Under the pieces are notes generated by a model. The model was not told where the DNA came from. It was given only the letters and a program-made list of their open reading frames with translations, and made no database searches. Shown piece after piece: positions 8,644 through 17,437 of a stretch of 64,000 nt of DNA. This DNA is from Sphingopyxis sp. GW247-27LB (GTDB lineage: Bacteria; Pseudomonadota; Alphaproteobacteria; Sphingomonadales; Sphingomonadaceae). Where the stretch lies: contig NZ_NIWD01000002.1 of assembly GCF_002277025.1 (NCBI RefSeq), positions 186,001 to 250,000 on the forward strand, read 5' to 3'. The position numbers and the translations under genes are program-made. Position 1 is the stretch's first letter, and the number at the start of each line of letters is the position of its first letter.

Positions 8644-9801
8644 TTATCCTTCGCGGCCGAGCCAGCGTTTCAGCACCTCGGCACCGTCTTGCCCGACGCG
8701 GAGCGGGGCGGGGCGGCGGATGCTGCCGGGGGTTCCGGACAGCTTGGGGAAGATACCCTGCATCCGGATTTCGCCCAGCTCTTCGTCGGGGACGGTGACC
8801 AGCGCCTCGCGCGCGGCGAAATGCGGGTCGGCGAGCATGTCCTCGGCATCATAGACGCGGCCCGCGGGAACGCCGGCCTCGACCATCTTCGCTTCCAGCT
8901 CGTCGATCGTCATCGCTTTCGTCCATTCGCCGATCAGCGCGTCGAGCTCCTCCTGCCGCGCGCCGCGGGCGCGATGCGTCGCATAGCGCTCGTCAGTCGC
9001 GAGCCCGGGGCGTCCCATCGCCGCGGCGAGGCGCGCGAAGACGCCGTCCTGGTTGGCACCGATCAGATATTCGCCGTCGCGGCACGGATAGACGTTCGAC
9101 GGCGCGATGCCGGGCAGGGTCGATCCGGTGCGCCGGCGCTTGGTCCCGCTCGCCGAATAATCCGACACCGTCGATTCCATCACTTGCAGCACCGCTTCGT
9201 AGAGCGCGGAGTCGACGATCTGGCCTTCCCCAGTTTTGCTGCGATGATGGAGGGCGGCGAGCGCGCCCATGCAGCCGTAGGTCGCGGCGAGCGTGTCGCC
9301 GATCGACACCCCCATGCGCGCGGGCGGCCGGTCGGGATAGCCGACGATGCCGCGCCAGCCGCCCATCGCCTCGCCGATGCCGCCGAAGCCGGCCCGCGCC
9401 GAATAAGGGCCGGTCTGGCCATAGCCAGACACGCGCACGACGATCAGGCCCGGGTTGGTCTTGCGCAGTTCGGCGGGGTCGAGATTCCATTTCTCGAGCG
9501 TGCCGGGGCGGAAATTCTCGATGAGGATATCGGCCTTCGCGATCAGGTCGCGCGCCAGCTGTTGGCCTTCTTCGCTGCGCAGGTCGGCCGCGACCGAATA
9601 TTTGTTGCGCGCGATGACGCGCCACCAGCTCGGCTTGTCACCCTGGCCCCAGTGGCGCATCTGATCGCCGGTGCCCGGCGGTTCGAGCTTGACGATCTCG
9701 GCGCCCATGTCGCCGAGCAGCTGGCCGCAGAAGGGGCCCGCGATGAGTTGCCCCATCTCGACCACCTTGATGCCGTCCAGCGCTCCCCCATGTATCGTCA
9801 T
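8644..9801 (-). CDS. CaiB/BaiF (family III) CoA-transferase
   Basis: 385 residues. The family N-terminus GIKVVEMGQLIAGPFCGQLLGDMGAEIVKLEPP and ADILIENFRPG are clear. The catalytic Asp falls at residue 169 in GVSIGDTLAATYG, the position of the acyl-enzyme aspartate of formyl-CoA transferase. Family III enzymes move CoA between carboxylic acids in the cytosol. The start at 9801 has AAAGGAA upstream. It heads an operon with the GST at 7935, from a promoter whose spacer holds the island operator. With the divergent HMG-CoA-lyase-like gene it suggests that a carboxylic acid is activated to a CoA thioester and later cleaved. Confidence 0.92.
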   Translation of the reverse strand: MTIHGGALDGIKVVEMGQLIAGPFCGQLLGDMGAEIVKLEPPGTGDQMRHWGQGDKPSWWRVIARNKYSVAADLRSEEGQQLARDLIAKADILIENFRPGTLEKWNLDPAELRKTNPGLIVVRVSGYGQTGPYSARAGFGGIGEAMGGWRGIVGYPDRPPARMGVSIGDTLAATYGCMGALAALHHRSKTGEGQIVDSALYEAVLQVMESTVSDYSASGTKRRRTGSTLPGIAPSNVYPCRDGEYLIGANQDGVFARLAAAMGRPGLATDERYATHRARGARQEELDALIGEWTKAMTIDELEAKMVEAGVPAGRVYDAEDMLADPHFAAREALVTVPDEELGEIRMQGIFPKLSGTPGSIRRPAPLRVGQDGAEVLKRWLGREG

Positions 9802-9872
9802 TGCGTTCCTTTCGGTGCCCGAGCCGGTCTATGAAGCCTGTTGCGGCGGCTGGCATCAACTCTTGTGGTCAT

Positions 9873-9902
9873 GATATACTTAGCATGCTATGTAATTTTC
9901 AA
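9873..9902 (-). promoter_or_regulatory. Promoter with shared operator (site C)
   Basis: On the minus strand TTGAAA (9902-9897), an 18-nt spacer and TATATC (9878-9873) make a good promoter for the CoA-transferase. The spacer contains the operator, which on the plus strand reads ACTTAG-CATG-CTATGT (9878-9893), again ACTTAG-N4-CTAAGT with one mismatch. It also lies 45 bp before the lyase start, so it could control both directions. Confidence 0.65.
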
Positions 9903-9938
9903 CCAGCAAAATGACTCGAGCGAAAACGGAAGCGCGAA

Positions 9939-10844
9939 ATGGCGGAAAATCGAACGGTGGAAATGGTCGAAGTCGGCCCGCGCGACGGGCTGCAGAACGA
10001 ATCGGCGATCGTTGCGACCGCCGACAAGGCCGCGCTCGTTCGCCGCGCGATCGATTATGGCGCGCGGCGGATCGAGGTGACGAGCTTCGTCAACCCGAAG
10101 AAGGTGCCGCAACTCGCCGATGCCGACGAACTGGTGGCGTTGCTGCCCGACCGCGACGACGTCACCTATATCGGGCTGGTGCTCAACCGCCGCGGCGCCG
10201 AGCGCGCGCTCGCGACCGGGCGGATCGACGAACTCGGCGCGGTGTGCGTGACGAGCGACAGCTTCGGCATCCGCAACCAGGGGCAGTCGTCGGACGAATC
10301 GCTCGCTGCGGCGATCGAGATCGTGGGAATGGCGAGGGCGGCGGGGCGGAGCGGGCAGATCACCATCGCCACCGCCTTCGGCTGCCCGTTCGAGGGCGAG
10401 GTCGCTCTCGCCCGCGTCGTCGAGACGGCGAAGCGCGCCGCCGATGCGGCCCCGCGCGAAGTCGCGCTCGCCGATACGATCGGCGTCGGCGTGCCCGCGC
10501 AGGTCGCGGAGATGGTGGGGCGGGTCGCCGAGGCGATCGCGCCGCTGCCGGTGCGCGTGCATTTCCACAATACGCGCGGCACCGGCCTCGCCAATGTCTG
10601 GGCCGCGGTGGGAGAGGGGGCGGCGACTGTCGACGCGTCGCTCGGCGGGCTCGGCGGCTGCCCGTTCGCGCCCGGCGCGGCGGGCAATGTCGCGACCGAG
10701 GATGTCGCCTATATGCTGGAGCGCAGCGGCGTCGCGACCGGCCTCATGCTGCCCGCGGCGGTCGATGCCGCGCACTGGCTGGCGGGCGTGATGGACCGCC
10801 CCTTGCCTGCGATGGTCAGCCGGGCACCCGCTTTTCCGGGCTGA
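9939..10844 (+). CDS. mvaB: Hydroxymethylglutaryl-CoA lyase-type enzyme
   Basis: 301 residues with a TIM-barrel layout. It starts VEVGPRDGLQNE (metal/acid Arg15-Asp16), has HFHNTRG (208-214) with the metal-binding His pair, and the signature GLGGCPFAPGAAGNVATED containing catalytic Cys241. HMG-CoA lyases split 3-hydroxy-3-methylglutaryl-CoA into acetyl-CoA and acetoacetate, a leucine/terpenoid end step. Relatives act on other 3-hydroxy-acyl-CoAs. In this island, opposite a CoA-transferase and under the shared operator, a substrate other than HMG-CoA is plausible. The family call is firm and the substrate is not. Confidence 0.88.
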   Translation: MAENRTVEMVEVGPRDGLQNESAIVATADKAALVRRAIDYGARRIEVTSFVNPKKVPQLADADELVALLPDRDDVTYIGLVLNRRGAERALATGRIDELGAVCVTSDSFGIRNQGQSSDESLAAAIEIVGMARAAGRSGQITIATAFGCPFEGEVALARVVETAKRAADAAPREVALADTIGVGVPAQVAEMVGRVAEAIAPLPVRVHFHNTRGTGLANVWAAVGEGAATVDASLGGLGGCPFAPGAAGNVATEDVAYMLERSGVATGLMLPAAVDAAHWLAGVMDRPLPAMVSRAPAFPG

Positions 10845-10930
10845 TTTCCGGCCTTCCGGCGCGCTCTTTTGCTGCGCTCCGTGGTGCGGCATTTTTGCAC
10901 CATCCGCATCGCAATCGTATGCGCTCCGCA

Positions 10931-10968
10931 TTGACAAAGAGAACGTTATCAATTAGTGAACGTTCACA
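10931..10968 (+). promoter_or_regulatory. -35 hexamer and two LacI-type operators for the glucan TBDR
   Basis: A consensus TTGACA lies at 10931-10936. Two AACGTT-centred palindromes follow: AGAGAACGTTATCA (10938-10951) and AGTGAACGTTCACA (10955-10968). The second includes a perfect 12-bp palindrome (10956-10967). Centres are 17 bp apart and cover the expected -10 region. The related site TGATAACGTTCACA precedes the GH3 gene at 22172. The LacI-family gene at 19860, between the two, is the natural candidate regulator. Confidence 0.7.
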
Positions 10969-11016
10969 TAAGACGAATGCCGCCGATATGAGCGGCTGAC
11001 ATTGGGGAGGATAGGG

Positions 11017-14000
11017 GTGCAGGCATCTCATAAGCGTTGGTTCGCCAGCTTGCTCGTCGGTACGTCGGCGTGCTCGCTGATGGGTTTCGCGCCGAGCGCG
11101 ATGGCGCAGGAAGCGCCGGGCGACAGCGTGGCCGACGGCGACGCGATCGTCGTCACCGGCATCCGCGCGAGCCTTGCCGCATCGGCCGACATCAAGCGCG
11201 ATGCACAGGGCGTCGTCGACGCGATCTCCGCCGAGGATATCGGCAAATTCCCCGACACCAACCTCGCCGAGTCGTTGCAGCGCATCACCGGCGTCTCGAT
11301 CGACCGCCAGAATGGCGAGGGTTCGCTGGTCACGGTTCGCGGCTTTGGTCCCGAGTTCAACCTGGTCACGGTCAACGGCCGTCAGGTCCCGACCGCGCTG
11401 ATCGGCGACGGCGGCAGCGCGCCCTCGTCGCGCTCGTTCGACTTCGCCAACCTCGCCTCCGAAGGCATCGCTGCGGTCGAGGTCTACAAGAGCGGCCGCG
11501 CGACCGTGGAATCGGGCGGCATCGGCTCGACCATCAACATCCGCACCCCGCGTCCGCTCGACAATCCGGGGCTGCGCGGCAGCCTGTCGGTCAAGGGCGT
11601 CTACGACACGTCGCGCAACGAGGGGAATCCGATCACCCCCGAGGTGTCGGGCATCATCAGCACGACCTTCGCCGACGACACGATCGGCGTCATGATCGCC
11701 GGGTCGTATCAGAAGCGCAAGTCGAGCACGAACACCGCGAACGTCGGCTGGCGCGATGGCTATCTGGGCAGCGAGAACAATTGGGGCTCGCTCGCGCAGC
11801 CCGGCGATCCGCGGTACGACAACATCACCAATCGCCCCGAAGGCAACGACGTCTACCAGGTCCCGCAGAATGCGTCCTACGACCTCAACGACATCGACCG
11901 CGAGCGCATCAACGGCCAGGCGGTGCTGCAGTTCCGCCCGACCGATGGGCTGACCGCGACGGTCGACTATATCTATTCGCGCAACACCGTCGAAACGCGC
12001 AACAGCAACGTCGGCGTGTGGTTCAATCATGAGGACACGTCGAGCGCGTGGACCGACGGCCCCATCGCCGGCCCGATCTTCTACTCGGAGCATTTCGGCG
12101 CTCCCGCGGGCGTGCCGAGCCCCAACGCCCTCTATGGCGGCAAGGATCTGTCGTACAGCGGCGCGCTGACCAAGAACCGCGCCGAGAACAAGTCGCTGGG
12201 CTTCAACCTCGAATGGGAAGCGCCGGGCGGCGTCACGATGGAGCTCGACGCCCATCATTCGACCGCGCAGGTGAATCCGGTCAACCGCTTCGGGTCGAGC
12301 ATGTCGCTCGGCAATGCGGTGTTCGGGGTCGAGAATCAGACGATCAACTTCGAGAACGACCTGCCGGTCATCTCCTACGGCATGTATCCCGGGATCGACC
12401 CGCTCGACCCGGCGATGATCACCCCGACCGGCAACGCCTTCCGCAACGCCTATTTCCGCAACCGCATCAACCAGGTGCAGGTGCGGGGGCATTACGACCA
12501 TGACGAAGGCTTCCTCGACAGCATCGATTTCGGCGTGTCCTATGTCGACAGCAAGGTGCGCTCGGCCTTCGGCACGATCCAGAACGACGATACCTGGGGC
12601 GGCGCCGGCCCGGCTTCGGACATCCCCGACGACATCTTCAGCCTCGTGACGCTGCCCGACAAATTCCCCGGGCTCGCGCAGCCGGGGATGATCGACAGCT
12701 TCTACACCTTCGATTTCGAGCGGCTCGCCGATCTCGTCGAGCAGAATTACCAGGCGTGCAGCAATCCGGTGACCGGGTCGGCGCAGCCGGGAACCTGTCT
12801 CGCCAACTTCAACACCGACCGCCGGATCAGCGAAAAGACGCTGGCACCCTATCTGCAGGTCGCGACGCAGTTCGACCTGATGGGCAATCCCGGGCATTTC
12901 GTCGCCGGCGTGCGTTATGAAACGACGACCATCTCGTCGGCGGCGCTCGTACCGGCGCCCGAGACCACCGACTGGGTAGGCGAGAATGAGTTCAACATCG
13001 TCCTGTCGGGCGACAGCGAATTCACGCGCTTCAAGGGGTCGTACCAGAACTGGCTCCCCGCGTTCGACCTCGATGTTTCGCCGATGGAGAACGTCAAGCT
13101 GCGCGCATCGTACAGCCACACGATCACCCGGCCCGACTATGCGAGCATGCAGGGCGGGCGCACGCTCGACACGCTGTTCCGCGTCGGCGGGGGCACGGGC
13201 GCGCAGGGCAATCCCGGCCTGATCCCGTTCAAGTCGAAGAATATCGATCTGTCGGCGGAATGGTATTACGGGCGCGACAGCTATGTGTCGGTGGGATGGT
13301 TCCACAAGGATGTGAGCAATTTCATCTCTTCGACCCGGGTCGACTCGACGGCGTTCGGGCTGACGACACCGGTCGAAGGACCACGCTGGCAGGCGGCGGT
13401 CGCGGCGCTGGGTGCGAACGCGACGGTCGGCGACATCCGGCAATATATCTTCGAACATTTCCCCGACACGGTGACGATCACCGGCGGGACGGCTGGCAGC
13501 TATACCGGCATCATCCATGCCGCGGCGGGCGACCCGCTGGTCAATTTCGAGATCAACCAGCCGATCAACAGCGACCAGACCGCCTCGCTCAACGGGTGGG
13601 AGTTCGCGATCCAGCACAGCTTCTGGGATACCGGCTTCGGCGTGATCCTGAACTATACGATCGTCAACGGCGACGCGACCTACGACAACACGCAGCCTTC
13701 GTCGGTGGCGCAGTTCGCGCTCGTCGGGCTCAGCGACAGCGCCAACGCGGTCGCCTATTACGACAAGGGGCCGATCCAGGCGCGCGTCGCGTGGAACTGG
13801 CGCGACGAATTCCTGGCAGGGTCGGGGCCCAACCCCTTCTATGTCGAGGATTATTGGCAGATCGACGCCAGCGCGAGCTATGAGTTCATCCCCGGCTTCA
13901 CCGGCTTCGTCGAGGCGATCAACCTGACCGGCGAAGGACGCCGCGGGCACCTGCGTCACAAGAACAACGTGACCTTCGCATCGCCGGGCTTTGCCCGCTA

Positions 14001-14028
14001 CGCGGCGGGGATACGGTTCAACTTCTGA
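11017..14028 (+). CDS. TonB-dependent receptor, large carbohydrate type
   Basis: 1003 residues. I chose the GTG at 11017 because GGGGAGG sits 6 nt upstream; a TTG at 11002 is in frame but overlaps that site. The signal peptide ends SAMAQ. The plug starts DAIVVTGIRASLAASADIKRDAQGVVDAISAEDIGKFPDTNLAESLQRITGVSI, the form typical of proteobacterial polysaccharide-associated TBDRs, and the C-terminus ends YAAGIRFNF. It sits in the outer membrane and takes up an oligosaccharide with TonB energy. Downstream GH16 and GH3 genes point to beta-1,3-glucan (laminarin) fragments. It is followed by an intrinsic terminator. Confidence 0.93.
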   Translation: MQASHKRWFASLLVGTSACSLMGFAPSAMAQEAPGDSVADGDAIVVTGIRASLAASADIKRDAQGVVDAISAEDIGKFPDTNLAESLQRITGVSIDRQNGEGSLVTVRGFGPEFNLVTVNGRQVPTALIGDGGSAPSSRSFDFANLASEGIAAVEVYKSGRATVESGGIGSTINIRTPRPLDNPGLRGSLSVKGVYDTSRNEGNPITPEVSGIISTTFADDTIGVMIAGSYQKRKSSTNTANVGWRDGYLGSENNWGSLAQPGDPRYDNITNRPEGNDVYQVPQNASYDLNDIDRERINGQAVLQFRPTDGLTATVDYIYSRNTVETRNSNVGVWFNHEDTSSAWTDGPIAGPIFYSEHFGAPAGVPSPNALYGGKDLSYSGALTKNRAENKSLGFNLEWEAPGGVTMELDAHHSTAQVNPVNRFGSSMSLGNAVFGVENQTINFENDLPVISYGMYPGIDPLDPAMITPTGNAFRNAYFRNRINQVQVRGHYDHDEGFLDSIDFGVSYVDSKVRSAFGTIQNDDTWGGAGPASDIPDDIFSLVTLPDKFPGLAQPGMIDSFYTFDFERLADLVEQNYQACSNPVTGSAQPGTCLANFNTDRRISEKTLAPYLQVATQFDLMGNPGHFVAGVRYETTTISSAALVPAPETTDWVGENEFNIVLSGDSEFTRFKGSYQNWLPAFDLDVSPMENVKLRASYSHTITRPDYASMQGGRTLDTLFRVGGGTGAQGNPGLIPFKSKNIDLSAEWYYGRDSYVSVGWFHKDVSNFISSTRVDSTAFGLTTPVEGPRWQAAVAALGANATVGDIRQYIFEHFPDTVTITGGTAGSYTGIIHAAAGDPLVNFEINQPINSDQTASLNGWEFAIQHSFWDTGFGVILNYTIVNGDATYDNTQPSSVAQFALVGLSDSANAVAYYDKGPIQARVAWNWRDEFLAGSGPNPFYVEDYWQIDASASYEFIPGFTGFVEAINLTGEGRRGHLRHKNNVTFASPGFARYAAGIRFNF

Positions 14029-14060
14029 CGGGGCGGCGCCCCGCCATGGCTCTGGCGAGG

Positions 14061-14092
14061 GAGCCGCACCTCCTCCCAGGTGCGGCTCTTTT
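14061..14092 (+). terminator. Rho-independent terminator after the TBDR
   Basis: A perfect 11-bp stem (GAGCCGCACCT / AGGTGCGGCTC) with a 6-nt loop, followed by TTTT, lies 33 nt after the TBDR stop and before halogenase A. It probably lowers expression of the downstream operon relative to the abundant receptor. No strong promoter is visible between it and the gene at 14145. Confidence 0.85.
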
Positions 14093-14144
14093 GCGTGACG
14101 CGGCGGGCCGGCTCGCATAGGGTCAGGACCCAGGGATATCGGCA

Positions 14145-15680
14145 ATGAACGGAATGGTCGGGAGAGTGGTCATCGTGGGCGGCGGCACCGCCGGCTGGCT
14201 CTCGGCCTGCTCGCTCGCGGCGGCGCGTCCGGACCTTTCGGTCACGCTGATCGAGGCGCCCGACATTCCGACAATCGGCGTCGGCGAGGGGACGTGGCCG
14301 ACGATGCGCGCGACGCTCGCCTCGATCGGCATCGGCGAGGCCGAATTCCTCGCCGCCTGCGACGCTTCCTTCAAGCAGGGGTCGCGTTTCGACGGCTGGG
14401 TCGATGGCGCCCCGAACGACCGCTATTTCCACCCCTTCACCTCGCCGCCAGGGATGCCTGCCCACGCGTTGCTTGCGGCATGGCGCGACGATGCGAGCGA
14501 GCTGCCCTTCGCGGCAGCGATGACCCCGCAGGTCCATGTCTGCGAGCGCGATCTCGCACCGCGCCAGCGGGCGATGCCCGACTATCAGGGCGCGGCCAAC
14601 TATGCCTATCATCTCGACGCGGGGAAGTTCGCGGCGCTGCTCGCGCGCCACGCGGTCCAGCGGCTCGGCGTGAACCATCTCGCGGACCATGTCGTCGATG
14701 TGCGGGCGGACGGACAAGGAGGAATCGCCGCCGTCGTCACGCGTGAAAATGGCGAGATCGCCGCCGACCTGTTCCTCGACTGCACCGGCCATGCGGCGCT
14801 GTTGATCGGGCGGCATCTGGATGTCGAATGGATCGACCGCGGCGATGTGCTGATTAACGACCGCGCGCTCGCGGCGCAGGTGCCGGTGTTGCGGGGCAGC
14901 CCCATCGCCTCGCAGACGGTCGCGACCGCGCATGCCGCAGGCTGGATCTGGGACATCGGCCTCCCTGCTCGCCGCGGCATCGGCTGCGTCTATGCGAGCC
15001 GCTTCATGGACGACGAGGCGGCCGAAACGGTGCTGCGATCCTATATCGCCACTGCGCTGCCCGATGCCCCCGACGTTCCGATACGCAAGCTCAGCTTCCC
15101 CACCGGGCACCGCGCGCGCTTCTGGCAGGGCAATTGCGTCGCGGTCGGCCTGTCGGCGGGCTTCATCGAACCGCTCGAATCCTCGGCGATCGTGCTGATC
15201 GAGCTGTCGCTGCGCGCGCTGACCGAGAATTTTCCCGCGAGCCGCGTCGCGATGCCGATCCACGCCGGGCGCTTCAACGCGCTGTTCCGCTACCGCTGGG
15301 ACCGGGTCGTCGAATTTCTGAAGCTCCATTATGTGTTGAGCCGCCGCGACGAACCCTATTGGCGCGCGCAGCGCGACCCGGCGCATGTGCCGCAGGGCCT
15401 CGCCGACATGCTCGCGCTGTGGCGCGACCAGCCGCCATCGACGTGGGATTTCCCGCAGGCCGAGGAGATTTTCTCGGCCGAAAGCCACCAATATATCCTC
15501 TACGGCATGGGGCACCCGGCGCCCGATGGGCAGGCCGCGACCGAGCGCGCGCGGGCGGCGCTCGCCGCGAATGGGCAGCGCGCCCGCACGCTCGCGGCGG
15601 CGCTGCCGACCAACCGGGCCTATCTCGACGCGCTGCTCGCCGAGGGCGGCGCCGGGCCGGCACATATGGAAGGGCATTGA
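14145..15680 (+). CDS. Flavin-dependent (tryptophan-type) halogenase A
   Basis: 511 residues. The FAD loop is [14 protein letters not shown] and the second family motif is IGVGEGTWP. The Lys that forms the haloamine/hypohalous-acid relay in RebH/PrnA corresponds to K77 (ASFKQGSRF), and the paired Glu is E342 ([10 protein letters not shown]). The usual WxWxIP is WIWDIG here (267-272): both Trp residues are kept but Pro is lost. A cytosolic FADH2-dependent halogenase is the family prediction; activity and substrate are unknown. It is the first gene of a chain linked by overlapping stops and starts (SapC, cupin, halogenase B, GH16, LacI, MFS), following a TBDR and terminator. Confidence 0.88.
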   Translation: MNGMVGRVVIVGGGTAGWLSACSLAAARPDLSVTLIEAPDIPTIGVGEGTWPTMRATLASIGIGEAEFLAACDASFKQGSRFDGWVDGAPNDRYFHPFTSPPGMPAHALLAAWRDDASELPFAAAMTPQVHVCERDLAPRQRAMPDYQGAANYAYHLDAGKFAALLARHAVQRLGVNHLADHVVDVRADGQGGIAAVVTRENGEIAADLFLDCTGHAALLIGRHLDVEWIDRGDVLINDRALAAQVPVLRGSPIASQTVATAHAAGWIWDIGLPARRGIGCVYASRFMDDEAAETVLRSYIATALPDAPDVPIRKLSFPTGHRARFWQGNCVAVGLSAGFIEPLESSAIVLIELSLRALTENFPASRVAMPIHAGRFNALFRYRWDRVVEFLKLHYVLSRRDEPYWRAQRDPAHVPQGLADMLALWRDQPPSTWDFPQAEEIFSAESHQYILYGMGHPAPDGQAATERARAALAANGQRARTLAAALPTNRAYLDALLAEGGAGPAHMEGH

Positions 15681-16399
15681 TGACGAGCCACGCGCCCCTC
15701 GACAAGAATGTTCATCGCGACCTGCGCGTGCGCACCGACGTCGGCGCGGCGCTCGGCGACGCGGTAATGGCGACGCTGACGGTGCCGAGCGAATTCCGCA
15801 GCGTGCAGGGCCATTTCCCGATCCTCTTCCGCCGCGAGCCGGGGCAGGGCGATTTCATGGCGCTCGCGCTCTTCGGATTCGAGAATGGCGAGAATCTGAT
15901 GCTCGACGGCGACCGCTGGGACGCGCGCTATCGCCCCTGGTCGCTCGCGATCCAGCCCTTTCTGGTCGGGCGCCCGGCGGGCGGCGAGGGGCCGGGGCAG
16001 GTCCATATCGACCTCGACCATCCGCGCATCGCCCAAGGGGGCGAGGGCGTGCGACTGTTCGACGAGGACGGCATGGCGACCCCCTTTCTGGACGCGATCG
16101 CCGAACGGCTCGGTGCGCTCGACGAGGGCTATCGCGCGAGCGGCGAATTTTTCGCGGCGCTGCGCGATCATGACCTGCTCGAGCCCTTCACGCTCGAAGT
16201 GCCGCTTACGGACGGGTCGAAGCATTCGCTCGTCGGCTTTCACATCATCGACGAGGCGAAGCTCGCGGCGCTCGGCGCCGATACGCTCGGCAAGCTGCAC
16301 GCGGCGGGCCATCTGATGCCGATCTTCATGGCGCTCGCCTCGCTGTCGCAGATTTCGGCGCTGGTCGAGCGCAAGAACCGGCGGACGCGCGGTGGCTGA
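15680..16399 (+). CDS. SapC-family protein
   Basis: 239 residues. The family core is seen in DAVMATLTVPSEFRSVQGHFPILFRREPGQGDFMALALFGFENGENLML and PWSLAIQPFLVG; it ends DEAKLAALGADTLGKLHAAGHLMPIFMALASLSQISALVERKN. SapC proteins were named from an S-layer-linked Campylobacter locus but their function is unknown. In sphingomonads, caulobacters and xanthomonads they often lie beside TBDR and halogenase-like genes. No signal peptide or membrane segment is seen. The ATG overlaps the halogenase A stop by one base (TGATG). Confidence 0.88.
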   Translation: MTSHAPLDKNVHRDLRVRTDVGAALGDAVMATLTVPSEFRSVQGHFPILFRREPGQGDFMALALFGFENGENLMLDGDRWDARYRPWSLAIQPFLVGRPAGGEGPGQVHIDLDHPRIAQGGEGVRLFDEDGMATPFLDAIAERLGALDEGYRASGEFFAALRDHDLLEPFTLEVPLTDGSKHSLVGFHIIDEAKLAALGADTLGKLHAAGHLMPIFMALASLSQISALVERKNRRTRGG

Positions 16400-17423
16400 A
16401 CGCGACGGCCCGATCTACGACCGGCTCGCGCGCGTTCCCGAGCGCGAATGGGATAAGGGGGCGGGGCTCGACGCGTTGCTGAAAGGCGCGCGCGAGCCCT
16501 TTGTCCTGCGCGGGCTGGTCGCCGACTGGCCGCTGGTCCGGGCGGGACGGCAATCGGCACGCGCGGCGCGGCGGCATCTGCTGGACCACGCGCGCGACCG
16601 CCCTTTCACCGTCGCGATCGGGCCGCCGGGACACGACGGGCGGCTGTTCTACGACGCCGGCATGGCGATGAACTTCCGCACCGGGACCGGCAAGCTGCCC
16701 GACATCTTCGCGGGGCTCGACACGGCGGAGGAGCAGGGTGAGGCGCGCACCGTCTATCTCGCCTCGATCGACATCCCCTCGCATTTCGACGGGCTCGACG
16801 AAGCGAACCCGATCGACCTCGGTGCACGCGAGCCGTTCAAGAGCATCTGGATCGGCACCCGCACGCGCATCGCCGCGCACAACGATTTTCCTGACAATCT
16901 CGCCTGCTGCGCGGCCGGTCGGCGCCGCTTCACGCTGTTTCCCCCCGATCAGTTCCGCAACCTCTATCTGGGGCCGATCGACAATACGCCCGCCGGACGC
17001 GCGGTGAGCCTCGTCGATTTCGACGCGCCCGACCTCGCCGCGCATCCGCGTTTCGTCGACGCCATGGCCCATGCGCAGACGGTCGAGCTGGAGCCCGGGG
17101 ACGCGATATTCATCCCGTCGATGTGGTGGCACCATGTCGAGGGGCTCGAGCCCTTCAACATCCTCGTCAACTATTGGTGGCGCGATACGCCGGCGTGGCT
17201 CGGCCAGCCGCAGGGCGCGCTCAACCACGCGATCCTCGCGATCCGCGACCTTCCGGAGGAGGACAAGGCGATGTGGCGCGCGCTCTTCGACCATTATGTG
17301 TTCGCGAACGACGGAACCGTCACCGACCATATTCCCGAAACCGGGCGCGGCGTGCTGGCGCCGCTGACCGCCGAAACCGCGGGGCAGCTCCGCGCCTATC
17401 TGTTGAGGACCCTGAGCCGATGA
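16392..17423 (+). CDS. Cupin-like (JmjC-type, cupin_8) protein A
   Basis: 343 residues, starting with GTG at 16392 and overlapping SapC by 8 nt. A likely Fe(II) triad is visible: H163-x-D165 (AAHNDFPDN) and a His of WWHHV (247/248), in the cupin_8 order. Neighbouring motifs GRRRFTLFPPDQFRNLYLGP and EPGDAIFIPSMWWHHVEGLEPFNILVNYWW match this family. Cupin_8 proteins include 2-oxoglutarate-dependent protein or small-molecule hydroxylases, so hydroxylation of a receptor, peptide or sugar-linked target is possible but unproven. It shares order, start codon and overlap with cupin B at 34011. Confidence 0.88.
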   Translation: MAERDGPIYDRLARVPEREWDKGAGLDALLKGAREPFVLRGLVADWPLVRAGRQSARAARRHLLDHARDRPFTVAIGPPGHDGRLFYDAGMAMNFRTGTGKLPDIFAGLDTAEEQGEARTVYLASIDIPSHFDGLDEANPIDLGAREPFKSIWIGTRTRIAAHNDFPDNLACCAAGRRRFTLFPPDQFRNLYLGPIDNTPAGRAVSLVDFDAPDLAAHPRFVDAMAHAQTVELEPGDAIFIPSMWWHHVEGLEPFNILVNYWWRDTPAWLGQPQGALNHAILAIRDLPEEDKAMWRALFDHYVFANDGTVTDHIPETGRGVLAPLTAETAGQLRAYLLRTLSR

Positions 17424-17437
17424 AGGAAGAGCAAGCA

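Noticed and set aside
10885..10910. Possible terminator after the HMG-CoA-lyase-like gene (GGTGC ... GCACC around a T-run)
   Set aside because: The T-run lies in the loop rather than after the stem and the stem is only 5 bp, so it is not a standard intrinsic terminator.
10816..14145. Very long open frame (over 1100 codons) on the minus strand opposite the beta-glucan TBDR
   Set aside because: It is a GC-rich codon-position shadow of a clear TBDR: low-complexity Arg/Asp/Ala-rich translation, no domain, no ribosome site.
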